Assembly (NCBI RefSeq): GCF_037975245.1
Contig: NC_092568.1
Coordinates: 40,579,631-40,643,630, forward strand
DNA: 64,000 nucleotides
DNA from: Apostichopus japonicus
Taxonomy: Eukaryota > Echinodermata > Holothuroidea > Aspidochirotida > Stichopodidae
Reading direction: 5' to 3'
The translations under genes and the position numbers were made by a program. Of the stretch, positions 10,791 to 24,100 are shown piece by piece. The notes beneath the pieces are model-generated. The model did not search any database. It worked only from the letters and a program-made list of their open reading frames with translations, and was not told where the DNA came from. The stretch's first letter is position 1. Each line of letters begins with the position of its first letter.

Positions 10791-11640
10791 CAATATTTCG
10801 AAATTGTAACATAAACTTAATGAGCGACGACAGTAGTAAATCCATTATAGAAGGATGAAATTACTTGTTCACTTAACGACATGGCTAACAACATGTCTCC
10901 CTGGCCTTGGTGTGTTAAGTCTGGAATTTGTTAAATACTTTTGGGTTGATATTGGTGATGTTGTTCACAGAGTGGTGAATGATTGTTGTCAGACTGACAG
11001 GGTCCATGTCTATCACGTTGTTACGTGGCGTAATTACACTAGTCCCAAAGCCAAATAAAGATAAATAAAGACAGTTTTTAAAGAATTGGCCCGATTACTT
11101 TACTCCCGTTGTGTACAAATTAATGTCTTGCAAATCGACTAAAGAGGGTTTTTGGGAAACATTATTGATTCTGATCATAAAGGTTTTTTGAGTGGGAGGT
11201 TTATAGGTGAAAATATTCGTTTAATTTATGATTTATTGTTTAATATAGAGCAAATAATATCCCGGGGCTCCTTTTATCGGTAGATTTCGTAAAGGCGTTT
11301 GATTCCTTTTGGGGTGTGCTAGAGGCTTTTAATTTTGGTCCCTCCTTTATAAACTGGATTAAGTTGTTATTTAATGAAAGCGTGGCTTGTATAATAGTCA
11401 ACGGTCATTTGTCTCCTTCTTGTTGAAGTTCAGAGGGGTGTCGACAAGGAGATCCTTTGTCCCCATATTTGTTGTAACTTTGTGCTGAGGTATTATCTTG
11501 TTTAGTTCGTAGCGATCATTCAATACGTGGACTGGAAATTGATGGTCATTGTTTCAAAATAAGTCAATATGCTGATGATACAGTGCTGATCTTAAATGGT
11601 TCAGAGGATGATATCAACGTTATATGGGGTCATTTGTATC
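10791..11640 (+). pseudogene. L1/Tx1-like LINE ORF2, reverse transcriptase fragment
   Basis: A decayed RT domain is readable over several frames. Visible blocks are F-W-V-D-I-G-D near 10945, G-F-L-S-G-R-F-I-G-E-N-I-R near 11190, K-A-F-D-S-F near 11293, F-N-F-G-P-S-F-I-N-W near 11330, C-R-Q-G-D-P-L-S-P near 11440 and the catalytic Y-A-D-D-T near 11570. The order and spacing match L1-type RTs. There are frequent stops and frameshifts. It lies in the same orientation as the endonuclease fragment upstream, so the two are probably halves of one insertion. Confidence 0.8.
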
Positions 11641-14600
11641 AATAAGACATCTAACATTTAATCTTGTATTATGCGGTCTGTGCATTCTTTACAAGGAATG
11701 TACTTATGTTGTACGTAGTAAAGTTTAATTTGGTATCTTAGGGATGTATTAATACATTTATACAACGTACGTAGTTAAGTTGAATGTATTGTTTATACCT
11801 TAGGAATGTATGAATGCAATGTGTTACGTAATCACTACGCCGTGCTAGTTCCTCTTTGGCAGTAGCTTTAATTGAATTGAGTTAGCTTTATTCAGTCCTC
11901 CCAACAAGGAGGGTGTCTTCTCTTTACTACATATGTTGCCTATCTTTTCATTATCTGTCAAACCGTTCTACTTTTCCGAATCTTACATTACCGCATTTTA
12001 CATTGCCGTTATGTTCTGCCCGTGCCTGCTTCCACGTGGTTTTTACGCAATGAATACATCTATGCTGCTTGCTCTCTCTCTCGCTTGTTGAACTTACTTT
12101 CCGTCAATCCATTTACCAGGTTACCAGAGGTAGCTATAAATATATAAGGTTTTGTACATAATTGTACCATTCTGAAGTTGGTTCAGTTCTTGTAAAATCA
12201 TAGATGTATATGAGCATCTTCTGGACACCTTCTTCCTCCTTCTTCTCCCCTCCGTACTCTCTCTCTCTCCTTCCACTTCCATCGACCTGTGTTAAAAAAC
12301 AATTCACTTTACTGTGTAGCAATGTAGTCATGTAGAATACAGTTATTGTACACATGAACAAGGAACGAAACGAATAGGACTGTAAAAGGTGTTCCTTTTG
12401 GCTAAATCAGAGGAAGTAAAGAAGATGAACGACGAATGACGATGATAGGTGGCGCACGACAAAACTCAAAACTAAGAACATACATTTACTTACATGTCAA
12501 TAGGACGGTTATGGTACATAAGGGTGTTTAGATGTAACTTGCTTTAGGTTGTAACGATGATACAAATTGAATCAAATTTAGATTGCGTATAGCACGGCAT
12601 GTCTCTCTTCGGATATTCAATTAATTTGAAAATTTCACTATGTGATGTTTAACTAACAGACCAGAATGTTCAGTGACTATTCGGTATCGAGAAGCTTGGA
12701 AGGTTTGTTTTCTCGGAAGTGACTAATGCTCTCATTCACTCAGATTTATCATATTTTAAGTTAAATGCTTTCGTTATTTTTGGTTATTCAGTGCCACATT
12801 TTGGGTGTTTCATTTTCATTTGTGAAGACCTGGGGCAAATCAAGAATACCGTAGAGCTGTCCTGCTTTACAGGAGCCGTTGTATCAGACCAATAGTGTTA
12901 TGGTGCCAATTACAAGAGAGCCTCAGATTGCATTTCGATGTATGTGCTTGTTCACTCAGGAAAGAAAACAATACAACAACCAATGTACTACCGTTGTCGG
13001 CCTATATGTGTGACTGGTAAATAGTTACTTGTATTGCTCTTCCTCATGTTAATCCAGAAGCAACAGAAGGTCCTTTGAAGATCAAATCAGAAAAGAAGAA
13101 AATGAGATAAAAAAAGTTGTTATTTTGTTGAAGTCATTGCCGATAAACGATATTGACAATGAATATGGCATCTTCCGGGACTGGGTTAACGTGATGCGCT
13201 CACCGACACCTACAGTATTCAGTTTGAGGTATATACGCCATCGATATGACATCATAATTAAGCTACACGTGTAAGCTCTAGAGGTAGTATAGTTCATAGG
13301 ATATCCCGAAGATCAATGTTGCTTGCTTTACAAACTTACAGCACGTTTTACACTTTCATGTAGGAACCATTTGATTTTAACGGTGGCAGAGGGATTAATG
13401 TTTCAAATGAGGAGATATCTTTTGAGAATGCATCTGGCATCAGCAAATTGAAACGATGATTTTGCAAATTTGGATTGTTGTGAATGCATTTGGCTAAAGT
13501 AGAGTGAATGAACATAACGTTATTTTACACCCCGTCTCCCACCCCGTCCCTCCCCTCATGGCCCGCACTTGTTCACGATCATCTTTCAGACAAAAACAAA
13601 ATGATGACTCCAGTTTTTTAATTTTTTTATAGAAACGTTTGCGAGCTCCACCCTCCCCCCCCCCACCCCCTTCATCAGTTCCGGATTGTTATTAATCTTT
13701 GTATCACTGACTGCAAGGTAGGCAGCGAAAACTTGGTTTCCTCTAAGATACTTCAGTTCTCATATGGTTGCTAGTACCGGTGAAAAGCTATTCCGTCCGT
13801 GACTAACCAGAAATGGAGCTTAAAACCTACCGTAGGTACGACGCAGATCACATCTCTTAAGCAGTATCTGTACTGCGCACGGCGTACGTCACCCACAGTA
13901 GCAATAATAATAACAACAACAAGAGCAGCTTCAAGTATTGCTGTGGTTTGTCGTGTTCCATGAACTCCGCATACGATTGTATAACCACCTTCTTCAAATA
14001 CAAAATTATTATTTGTCATCAGTGTCGCAGACGTCGGGTATACGATTCCCTCTTATAAGATGAGGCATTTACGCACTGATCTATAACGAGTCCCATAAAT
14101 AAACCGTTTAATTAATTTCTGGACAATTTAAAGGCGATGAATGGCAATGACCTTTGACATCGTAAGTTTAAGCAGTATCTGAAGGCCAATCTGATATTGG
14201 AAGAGAATTGAAGTCAATTCTCTACGAGGAGCACAATTTCCCATGAAAAGGAAATGTCATATGTTTGTTTACGCTTCTAAGATTTTAATAATAAATTGGA
14301 AATTGAGGCAGCTGGGATTCGCCGAAGTGAGTAGACACCTGGGAAATGTAATCTACGACCCGACGCTACATTTTTGACGTCATGCGCACTCCCAAGAGAT
14401 CTTTGTTACCTCAGTGAGAGAATTCTTCAACGATTGTGTATCGTTTACATTTGTTGTAAAGTTCGGTGATCCTTTTGAGTTTTAGTCGGTTTCTCTCACA
14501 AGAATATGAATCAATCACCATTTTCAACAACAGATTTTACATGATTGGGTTGAATAATGTATTAGATGGATTAAGGCGTCCCGTGGCTGAAACTGATGGC

Positions 14601-17339
14601 TTCGCAAATTTGTTGCAAAATGTCTGCAACTGTATACGCTAAAATCATATCCTCATAGCATTTGGTGTAACGAAGATCTTTTATTTTTAATTGGTTATAT
14701 TTGTAAATGCATCTGGCAACAGCTGAGTAAATGATGTGATCAGAGAAATTGACCTGAGAAAGTTTTTGCTTTTCTTTAGAATATTTTTTATAATTTATCC
14801 ATAAAGGAATATCATATTGCATCGAAAATGCTAGGATTCATTGATTAATTATCCAAATGTTTTATTATAGCCTACGAAGAGCACTTGAAACAATGGCTAC
14901 GCTGATGACGTCACAAACCATTTAATTACTGTGATCCTTGTGTATTTACTTTGTCTGCTTGCTCTTGGATTGCTTTTGCTTTTCAAGCCTAAAAGGGTTT
15001 TTAAGAGTACTTCCTTTCGCAAGACTTGGTTCTTGAAGATTAAAGTATCTGTCATTATGTTTGAAATCTTGTTGTAATAAACAAATAATACTTTAAATGA
15101 AATTTAAAACAGAATAAAATTTCATGGAAAAGGGGAAGTTTATAGCCAGTCAAATTGGGTTTCATTCAATCCACCATATCTCGGGTTAAGGACGAGATAT
15201 GGAGTTTGAGTTTTCACCTTACAAAATACAATTATATTCTCGTCAATGCTATATACTTATATAGTGTTACATTGTCTACCACCTCAGTATTCCTTTATGT
15301 GGTATAGTGGACATATCGTCTACACCTATACGTTTTATTTACTCGTTTATTACCAAACTAAATCAAGTGGATTCTCAAGAAATGCTGCCGTTTTCTTCAC
15401 GGATACAATGAACCTTTTTCTTAGGGAAGAAAAAGATTGTCTTTGATGATAAATGTTAAACGGTTGGAATGAAACTCAGGATATGAAATAAATAAATATC
15501 ATCAATTTTATATGCATGAACCACCGACCATTCTGCTCACCTAACCATTTATGTTCTCTACTTAACCCCAGGTTCAGCGCTCCCACCCAGAAAATTAGTT
15601 TTAAGGGGAGCGGGTTCTTTGACTGTAATTGGGTCTCTTACATTGTTAGGCACATATACTACCCATGCGCCTCGTGAAATATACAAACCTACATTACTAC
15701 TACAACTACTGTCTCGTCTGAGACAACACACAAACAATAGAATTACAACAAAGTGGTATGGCTATGCTATGTATGTATTCTTAATTAAAGAAGCAAAGAA
15801 AGAGAAGGTAAAGTAATTAAAACAACAAATGTTTAATATCCAACATAAACAATTAGCACAATTAGTCCAATCCATATCCGGACGTATACACAAGTAGGGG
15901 GAGGGACTCACTCTTGCTATCTCTCTTTAGACCCGCTCGGCCGTCATATCCAGGGCACTAGTCACGCCCACCCAAACCCAAAGAACCTGTATACAAATTG
16001 TTGAGTAATTGGTAGTGATGATGTCTCCGACATTCTAGAATGGCACCAAGGAAAACCAAAGAACATATCTCAGCTAATAAAGATTCCACAAGAAATATCA
16101 TTTCTAATATAAATGTAGCGTAAATGGATAGTGTAACCAATATAGTACAATACAGAATTAAGAAAAATAACGGGATGAACAATATATGCTATGAGTCCCT
16201 ATTGAGGAGAAAACATTTTTGACTAAATTACACAATGGAATATAATGGAATCACTTTAAATTCATAAATGCCTAAACCAACTTTCTGTATACTGGACCAG
16301 TCTCGAATGCGAGATCGAAATGATCGAAATGTTAGACAAACACTGGTTTGTTGCCGTGGCAATCATGAAGTCATAATTAAAAGAAATGAAGACATGGTGT
16401 ACATTGCCATGAGTATATGCAAATATGTTTATGGGCAAAGAAATGTTTCAAATTGCAAAAGAATACTGTACAGTATATATAGCCTACTTGCAATTAGTTA
16501 CAGCAGTAGTACTGTATATGTTTTCACACCCACCGAGTCTCATTACACACTGTGCGTACTTCTTAAATCATCCAGCTAAATACTTCGAGTAACATGAATG
16601 ATTTGAGCTAGAGTCAATGTCAGCAACCTTATCGAGGTGCTTCAACGAAGAACCGAAGCGTAAAGCGTCCAATGTTGATACTATAACAGAAGAAACCTTG
16701 TCGCTAAGCCTAGCAATAACGTAAGCACTAGGCCTACTTCTAATTCTAGCAGTAACGACATGACTGACCAGGGACTAGGCGTAGAGATCTTTCAGACTCG
16801 CAATAACACTGCGGTTACTACAAGTCCAAACCTGTCGAACAATCATACAATGGGGCTCGGAACCTATTCAAAAACTGCTCATTCCCAGGCCCAGTAAACG
16901 TTTATTTGAACGGTTCATCTACCGAATAGGGATAGACGAGTTCTACTCAAAAGAATGTTAGCAACAGGCAACGTTGCTATAGCCTAACTGTTGTAGCGTT
17001 TACGGACTTTTCAGAACACACACAACTCAGCATCTGTTTATTGCGCAATTCGTCCTGGTAGGTCAAAAAAAAGTTTTAAATGTTATCTTTAGAAATTTGT
17101 TCATTTGTTCTTATTTACTTGTCATTTCCCTCCATTTTTGAGTGTTTGAATTGATTAAACTACCTAAATTTAAGACCAAACGATACTGCTTCATTCGTAT
17201 TTTTTCACTCTTAATGTTCGTCGGAAGAAAATACTGTTTTACATGAGGTGACTATAACGTCATTCAGGAAAAAGATCAAGGGAGGCATAAGGAAAATTAA
17301 ATACAGATCAGCAAAAATTAGCGAAAAAATGCCGTTTTC
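11641..17339. other. 5.7 kb without a recognisable gene
   Basis: Only short open frames occur, none with a family signature. There is a C-rich homopolymer stretch at about 13650-13670 and a CT-rich stretch at about 12230-12280. No inverted-repeat element with target duplications was found by eye. An unrecognised non-coding RNA or small exon cannot be excluded. Confidence 0.4.
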
Positions 17340-17354
17340 TAACATTTGTGAGCG

Positions 17355-17440
17355 TCATTTATGAATGACGTCATCGAGAAGGGCAGCGGACTTCGGCTAT
17401 CGCCTTGTCCGCTCAGCCTCCTTGATGACGTCATCATCGG
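17355..17440. promoter_or_regulatory. imperfect hairpin with CRE palindromes at its base
   Basis: ATGACGTCATC at 17364 and GATGACGTCATC at 17424 form the base of an imperfect inverted repeat whose stem ends in GCGGAC and GTCCGC around a GC-rich loop. TGACGTCA is the palindromic CREB/ATF site. It lies about 0.5 kb downstream of the minus-strand helical-protein gene. A regulatory role is inference. Confidence 0.25.
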
Positions 17441-17915
17441 TCTCAAATCAAATTTAAGACCGGTTCCCCTAGTATTTATCCCCTAATTAAACACAATACG
17501 TCCAAGAGTGCTTGGAGCCATCCCAGAGTATAAGAACATACATGTATAGAAATTATTCAGTAATTTTTAGAGACAAGTTTACCAAACAATTATGGGTGCT
17601 ACGCCTACAAGCAACATTCCCCTCCATGCACGTCAAATGTATCTCTATTAACCTAAAGCAAGAGTTTGAATTCATCGCTAAAGTTAATAGGAATGTTACG
17701 TTGCATGCTATATAGATATAGTATGATTGATCAAACTAATACATGTGACCAAATGAAGATTAATTACTTAGCAGTAACAGCTTTTCATAGAAATGCGGTA
17801 TAAGCAAGAGAGAAATTGTTGAAATTTTGAATTTATCAGGTAGTACAGAAATACATAGAAAACGAAAGCTTGCAATGCGAATCTAAGGTACTTGCTCCGG
17901 ATTCTTATTTGCAAG

Positions 17916-18884
17916 CTATTGAGCCCCTCCTTTGATTTGGTTGAGCAGTTTACTCATTTGGCCTGTGATCGTCTGAGGGTATTTCCTCTTAATCTTTTCC
18001 TGCTGCCTGAATAGCCATTTATCGAAGTAATGCAGGTCATCCGGCTTCTCTGGGATGTACTGCAGGTTGGTTCGTACTTCGGGAATCATGGCGTAAAATT
18101 CTTTGCAGCTTCCTTTTATCTCCACTGCTTTCTTTTTCATCATTATGTAATAAACCCGTTTGGCTACTTCAACTGCCTTTTCTCCTCTGCTTTGGCAAGT
18201 AGTGAGCTCTTCTTTCATAATATTGAAGAAACCTGCAACAGCATTAAGCCCACCCAGGAATGCGGAGAGTGCTGGTATTAGGGCCTCACTAACGATCCTG
18301 ATTGCTGCCTCATTGATGTTTAACTGCTGACTTTCCGCCACCGGAATAGTTTCTGCGCCCATATTGAGAAGAGGGCTAGCAATTGCACCCACAATTTGAA
18401 CAATCGCAGGTGTAATGCCCCATCTCATTGAGATTGAAGAATTTTTTTCAAGTTTTGCTTTATTTTTCATGAGTTCTTTGTTAAGATCCTTAAGCTCAGA
18501 TATCAACACCGTCGCCTCATCCTGTCTCTGCTTTAGGGGAACCATCATCTCCTCGTGCATCCTTACTATCTCGGTGCAGCATTGCTGGTATCCGGTCACT
18601 TCTTCTAGGATATCAGGAAGACATTCTTTCCATTCTTCTAGTTCCAGCCCTTCATAGTACTCAAAAAACTCTTGGATGCATCTTACCACTTGAGTAGACA
18701 GAGGCAAAACCCCTTTCACGTAGACGATGGCGTCTTGCCTTGTCTGGTCACGGATTTCATTGATACCAGTGGCCTTGTTTGCATCAGAACCCACAGCATT
18801 CTCCGCATATAGAGATCTAAGACACAGTGAGAATATCCGCATGTTTTTCGGCAACCCTTGACACTCGACTGAGAAACTATTCAT
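17916..18884 (-). CDS. all-helical protein with central hydrophobic hairpin (alpha-pore-former-like)
   Basis: A 322-codon intronless frame, the longest convincing non-TE gene here. Residues about 1-150 are charged and helical (E/K/Q-rich, coiled-coil-like). Residues about 153-176 and 190-222 form two hydrophobic Gly/Ala/Ile-rich segments (I-V-G-A-I-A-S-P-L-L, and A-L-I-P-A-L-S-A-F-L-G-G) separated by a polar turn. Residues about 225-322 are basic and helical. Long amphipathic helices around a membrane-prone hairpin recall ClyA/HBL-type alpha-helical pore-forming proteins, and less so apolipoprotein L; the sequence family itself is not one I recognise. No signal peptide is seen. A splice acceptor (ttccacttacag, 18904-18905) lies 19 bp before the ATG, so a 5' non-coding exon is expected upstream. 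The duplicate at 26.3-27.3 kb has its ATG one base after that acceptor; here that ATG is lost and the next one (18882-18884) is used. Confidence 0.7.
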   Translation of the reverse strand: MNSFSVECQGLPKNMRIFSLCLRSLYAENAVGSDANKATGINEIRDQTRQDAIVYVKGVLPLSTQVVRCIQEFFEYYEGLELEEWKECLPDILEEVTGYQQCCTEIVRMHEEMMVPLKQRQDEATVLISELKDLNKELMKNKAKLEKNSSISMRWGITPAIVQIVGAIASPLLNMGAETIPVAESQQLNINEAAIRIVSEALIPALSAFLGGLNAVAGFFNIMKEELTTCQSRGEKAVEVAKRVYYIMMKKKAVEIKGSCKEFYAMIPEVRTNLQYIPEKPDDLHYFDKWLFRQQEKIKRKYPQTITGQMSKLLNQIKGGAQ

Positions 18885-18902
18885 TTTTTTCTGCGACAGA
18901 TT

Positions 18903-19265
18903 TCTGTAAGTGGAACAAAAAGATAAAAGAAATAACTTTATGGCACGATAATATATTAAGCAAAGATATGTCGGCCTACATTATTGAAATGCTTACAAGC
19001 CTACAAGTCCACTGATTTACGTTACAAAGACCATTGTATTTCACTAACTAGAACATTATTATAACTTGACTTTTGCAAAGTGAACTGTACCATCCAACAT
19101 GGTTTGTTTGTACGCCAAAAAAACCCTCTGTTATTTGTTCGTATTGCTTATATATATATTAAATATTAATTTACTGTTGCAAATTACGACAGCTCGTTTT
19201 ACAGTAGCTTCCATACCATTCCTTTGGAAGAGAAACAAGATTTAGACTCTAAATCTACAGTATCA
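18903..19265 (-). promoter_or_regulatory. upstream region shared with the duplicate gene
   Basis: From the splice acceptor to about 19260 the sequence aligns with 27339-27390 and 28185-28395 upstream of the duplicate, including TTTCACTAACTAGAACAT and GAAGAGAAACAA blocks. It probably holds the 5' exon and promoter of the helical-protein gene, since it was duplicated with it. No TATA box was identified with confidence. Confidence 0.4.
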
Positions 19266-20718
19266 CAAGAAAAGAATCTTTGAGAGATCCTAGGTTGCAT
19301 GTGGATGATTTGGATGCATCCTATTGATTGGAAAGGCCTGTTGTTTGCGGTCAAATGTTATAAGAGGTCACCAAAGGAAAGAAGGAGGAACCTTGCTTAA
19401 GAGTTATTTGTTAGTAGAGCTCTAATTTAATTTTAGCCAAGTTGGTACTTATCATCAATTGCTAGTGGGGTAAACGACAACGCACATAGATAGGAGGAGG
19501 TAGAGTGATGCTATTAGTAGCCAATAGGCGGAATGAATCAAATCTGCATCTCTCTGGGAGGCTTGCTCACATTGTTTGATAATATTGCCTATCAATAAGG
19601 GCAGCACATCCATTCAGACATTCCCTTAGTTATAGGCAATTATATATCGTGTTTACAAGGTTTTTACATATTGACGTTTTGACTTTCGGTGAACGCGAAT
19701 GACCTCGGACCTTCACCAAAATGAGACAATTCTTCTTCTTAATATGGGGCATCCGCACAACGAGTATGCGTTGGTCCGAGCCTCTCCTTTGGAAATATCG
19801 CGTTTTCTAAAGCTATGTCGTATGCAGTAATGCATTGGCATGCCCAAATGTAAGAGTGGAGAACATTCACCTGTCGTCGTCAGTCAGGATTTTTTCCTTT
19901 TTTGCATTCAGACTGGGAAGAATTAGACCACTATAATTGGACTACACCACCACTCCCTCCACCCCTCATCTTTTTTACCTCACAAAAGTATTTGACTTGC
20001 TTATATATACCTCATTTGTAGTTTAAATGTGCCTTAGAAACACCATTTAACGTATAATATTTCCCTTTTTTTCACAGAGGGGGGGGGGGGGGGACCCGCA
20101 TACCCCCTTAAATGTTAGTCGGCTTTATTGACCCCAGGACAGCACCCCAATTTAGAACATCCTTGATTCTCTTCTGGCCATCTCATAAGGTGTTGGACCC
20201 TACCTACATCAATCAATTTATTATTATTTAGTTAACGCTACCTATGTAGACTTATCGTAAAGTATTTGCGTTAAAATACACCGTTTAACGTAACCAGCAC
20301 TGCAATATCCTAATGACAGTTGTTCGGATAAGGTTTGTTATATTCTATGCCTCAATGCTGTTACGATTAATCTGCAGCTCCTAAAGTCTCTTGTCTCTAT
20401 CACGAGTCGTTACATAGAGCGATCCCAACACTTCCCTGTAATCTCCCCCTCTCCCTACTATCTGAACCCTTCGCATAGCTGCCCTCTTCATTAATCTTTT
20501 ACATAACATTTTAGGTGATGTGTAAGGGTGACAGTATTAAAACACCTAACGAGCCTTTCTCAAAATCAGAGAGCAATCGATCAAACTAAAACACCGTCCT
20601 ATAGCTTAGGTCCTCAAGATTGCAAAGTCTGAAAAACCAATACTGCTCCAAGTTTAAAGCTAATGGGCTATACAGAGATTGATGTTGTATTCCATATAGA
20701 GTAGGAGTTTATTGCAAG
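19266..20718. other. no gene seen
   Basis: Intergenic AT-rich DNA. A 15-base G run at 20079-20093 is the only notable local structure. Confidence 0.45.
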
Positions 20719-21102
20719 CCGTTTAATCATTCACCTCTAAATTCTGCTTAAGTGTAATATGATCTACTTAAATCGAATTTAATTCAACTTAAGTGATACA
20801 GAATTGGACTTAAATAAAATGTATTCCACTTAAATGAAATAAAATTTCAGTTAAGTAGAATACAAATGTCCCCTTTTCCTAAAGTGGAATGCAATTTTAC
20901 ATAAGTTTAATGGAATTTCTCTTAAGTATAATTGGAATTCACTTAAGAAGCTCATTATTTCATTTCAGCTTAATTGAATTCTACCTAATCGAAATGGCAA
21001 TTTACGTAAGTAAATATATGGCCTATTTTACTTAAATAAAATGAACTCCACTGAAACCACAATACTATTTCATTTAGATGAACTTAACTGATCATTAGAC
21101 GG
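20719..21102. mobile_element. MITE with internal ACTTAAGT palindrome array
   Basis: The ends CCGTTTAATCATT (20719) and, inverted, CCGTCTAATGATC (ending 21102) form imperfect terminal repeats. Between them lies an array of about 14 degenerate units of 20-28 bp carrying ACTTAAGT or ACTTAAAT alternating with AATT/GAATTC-like spacers. The left end resembles that of the elements at 28407-28920 and 58026-58502. It is non-coding. A target duplication was not found, so the borders are approximate. Confidence 0.5.
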
Positions 21103-24100
21103 GGAAAGGTGTAGGGAAATGAACCGTCTCTCCATCTTTATATGCTACACTTCAAGTACATCTTCCCTCCATCCGCCCAATATTGCTGTTCATCCACAAA
21201 CAATTACGAAAATAAGAGATTATGAAATTAACGACGGCGACATGTGTTCAAGAGTACATTTTCAAATGTGTATGATTCTTTCGTACGTTTTGTACCACGC
21301 CCGTTTCTGTATCGTCAAGTGGTGTGTTAATTGCTCAAATGTGGTCGTCTTCACTTGTGACTGGTAGGGGAGGAGAGACGGTTGGGGGTCCAGGAAGGTA
21401 ATGAAATGTGTGCTCTAACTACTTTAGGATATGTAAATAGTTTGTTAGTTCGACTTTCATTTGTGCAGCGACCGTTTTGTTTGCATCATTTCGGGTGAAT
21501 TTTCGTTCCACGTCTAAAGCGGAACTGTAATTCAATGTCTCGAAGGTATGTTTCAGTAAGTTTGATTCATCACGTGACAAAATTGTGCGCGAGAGGTCTC
21601 TAATGAAAATTTTTTCTCTAACATTTTTGGGATTATTAATGGCAATGTAGAAAAGATTGCCATAGTAGAATAAAACAAGAATAAAACACCGCGTTGCCCT
21701 ACGCATCCCTTACGCATTAAGTATATAATAATCTGACTTTATTAAATTCCTCTATGAAATACGTCCTTTCTTTGAATTATTCTTTGGTAGCTCTCATGAA
21801 TTTGCCATTCTCTTACTAATATTGTTTACGTACAAGGTCTTATTAATTTTAACCCAAATATTGAACAGTGATGCAATGTAAGACGATATGTATACTCAGA
21901 CATTATACGAAAACTAATGATTGATAAATATTATTTTCTTTGGAGTACTTGTTTTCTACCAAGAACACATATAATTATAATGTAACTGTTCTGACGTCAG
22001 CAGCCGATCATTATAGACTACTAAGGATACATCTAACACATACAACTATGTTGTATCCATATTGTTACGAAGTCCAGATATCATGGTTTGGGAAACGAAC
22101 ACAATAAAGTAAGTTAGAGAGGTTTTGTTTTTAAAATGAATCTAATACGTGTCTCTTGGTAACAAAAATATATAACTTAGCATACCTTAATACTTAAAGT
22201 TAACTTAGCGCGCACGCAAGGTACCTCGGCTACCGCTGGGCTCTCCGTCGGGGTGTCAAATCCCAGGGTAGTCGGTGTTGATTAAGTAACCGTAGTGCGG
22301 GTGTGTCTGGAAGCTTCCGGAAGGCGTTTTACGTAAATTACAGTTCTGGTATAGAGAACAGGACCAGGTAAGGTAAATGATCCAGAAGTATGTCCAGAAG
22401 AATGGTATCCAAAAGAGAGTTAAGAGAAAGTCACACACAGCGTGGTTGGCATGGTGAAGAAAGGCCGGATCGGGAAAGGTGGGTTTTGTAAGTGCTAGGC
22501 AGACATAGTTGTTTTATGTGGCGTGACGTACAGGTTGGTGCCACTGGGAGAAGAGGCCGAGCCACTCCTTGAAAACTAATTTATATGACATTCGGTGAGG
22601 TTACTCGACCGTAGCTTATAACTGCACTGATTGTGCCCTACGTTTAGAAATTAGCATAATAATGCACCCTTTAAGAATTGCATAACATCAATTAGCGTAG
22701 TAAACCTTTAAGGTAACATGATACATCATAACAATATGCAATTCCTATCAAAATACTTTTCTCAATTCGTTCTTCTTAGACTTTGTTTATTTTTCTTCTT
22801 TCTTTCTTTCTGTTTCTTTCTCTTTAAATCGTACTTAAATGTTCTTCTGATATACATAAACCGATTATCCTCTTTTCGATCAATAAATTATGATAGTTAT
22901 CGAAGTTTAAAGGACTAAACGTTGCTGCAATAATCAGATATGCCTATCTGATCAAATTCAGTACAAAGGTTGTGTTCAATGTTTTTAATATTGACATATC
23001 AGTGCATTACCCTGGAAAATAAATTAAATATAGAAACTAATATATAACTTTGGCTTCAAGCTGTTTGCTCTCTAATCGAATGTGTAATCTCAGTTGAAGA
23101 TCACAATTTACACAGAGAGAGATATAGAGATTATATATTAATAATATTTTTTTCTGACACACTGATATTTGAGTATATTAAATAGCATTACCAATAATAA
23201 TACATGCATATGTTAAATTGTAACACGCTGTTGTCGTATGCATGATGTTGATATAGATTCTGCATTTGCAAAGCGAATAGCACCGCTAGGGTCAAACCAA
23301 AGTTCAATTTTTGTTAAGTTTGAAAACAATGCATGCCCATCCCTAAATCATTTTTCGAATACTAAGTGTTGGCTATTGATTGTCATTTCTAGCTATATCC
23401 GAGATAAACTTGTCAACGTACATTTCTCAAAATATTGTTATGATAAACTGGACCAGTTATTCTCTAGATGTTCTAACTCAACTTCTGGGACTTTTTAAAA
23501 CGTACAATAATTATATGTCCCAGTGTGCATGTCTACTTTACAAGTCACAGCAAAATGGTTCTTGAAATTTTGGCATTGGCTACCTTCAGTGATATTTTTT
23601 CTTGTTCTTGTTTCCATTAGGAGTGAGAGATAGCCATGTAAAATTCGTTTATGGGAGCTGATATTCCGTACCTATCTGAAATCATGTGCCATCATGATCA
23701 GAAAGACTTTGGCTTATCTATGTTTTTCTCTCCATCTTTTTTTTCGGGTGAAATATTCACAGAGTTGACACTGAAACCAATACAATAAGAAGGCCGTGTG
23801 AACAGCCCAAACAATATTTAGATTCAGTATTTGCAAAACACCAAACAGAAATCTATCAAGAAAACATGTCAAAATGAGCCCATGACGTTCGATGATATCA
23901 TATTAAGACTATACCAACTCTTTAGCCTTGAATGTGGAGGTACATTAATCCTTGACATCTCCAAAATACATTACAATTGTTCTGCTTTATGTTTGGAGAA
24001 GTTCTTCATGACAATTATCAATACGACTAAGACCGATGATAGTAGTTGGGTGTGTGTCTCATTTAATTTGACTTTATCTCGTAAAATTGCACGAGTATAG

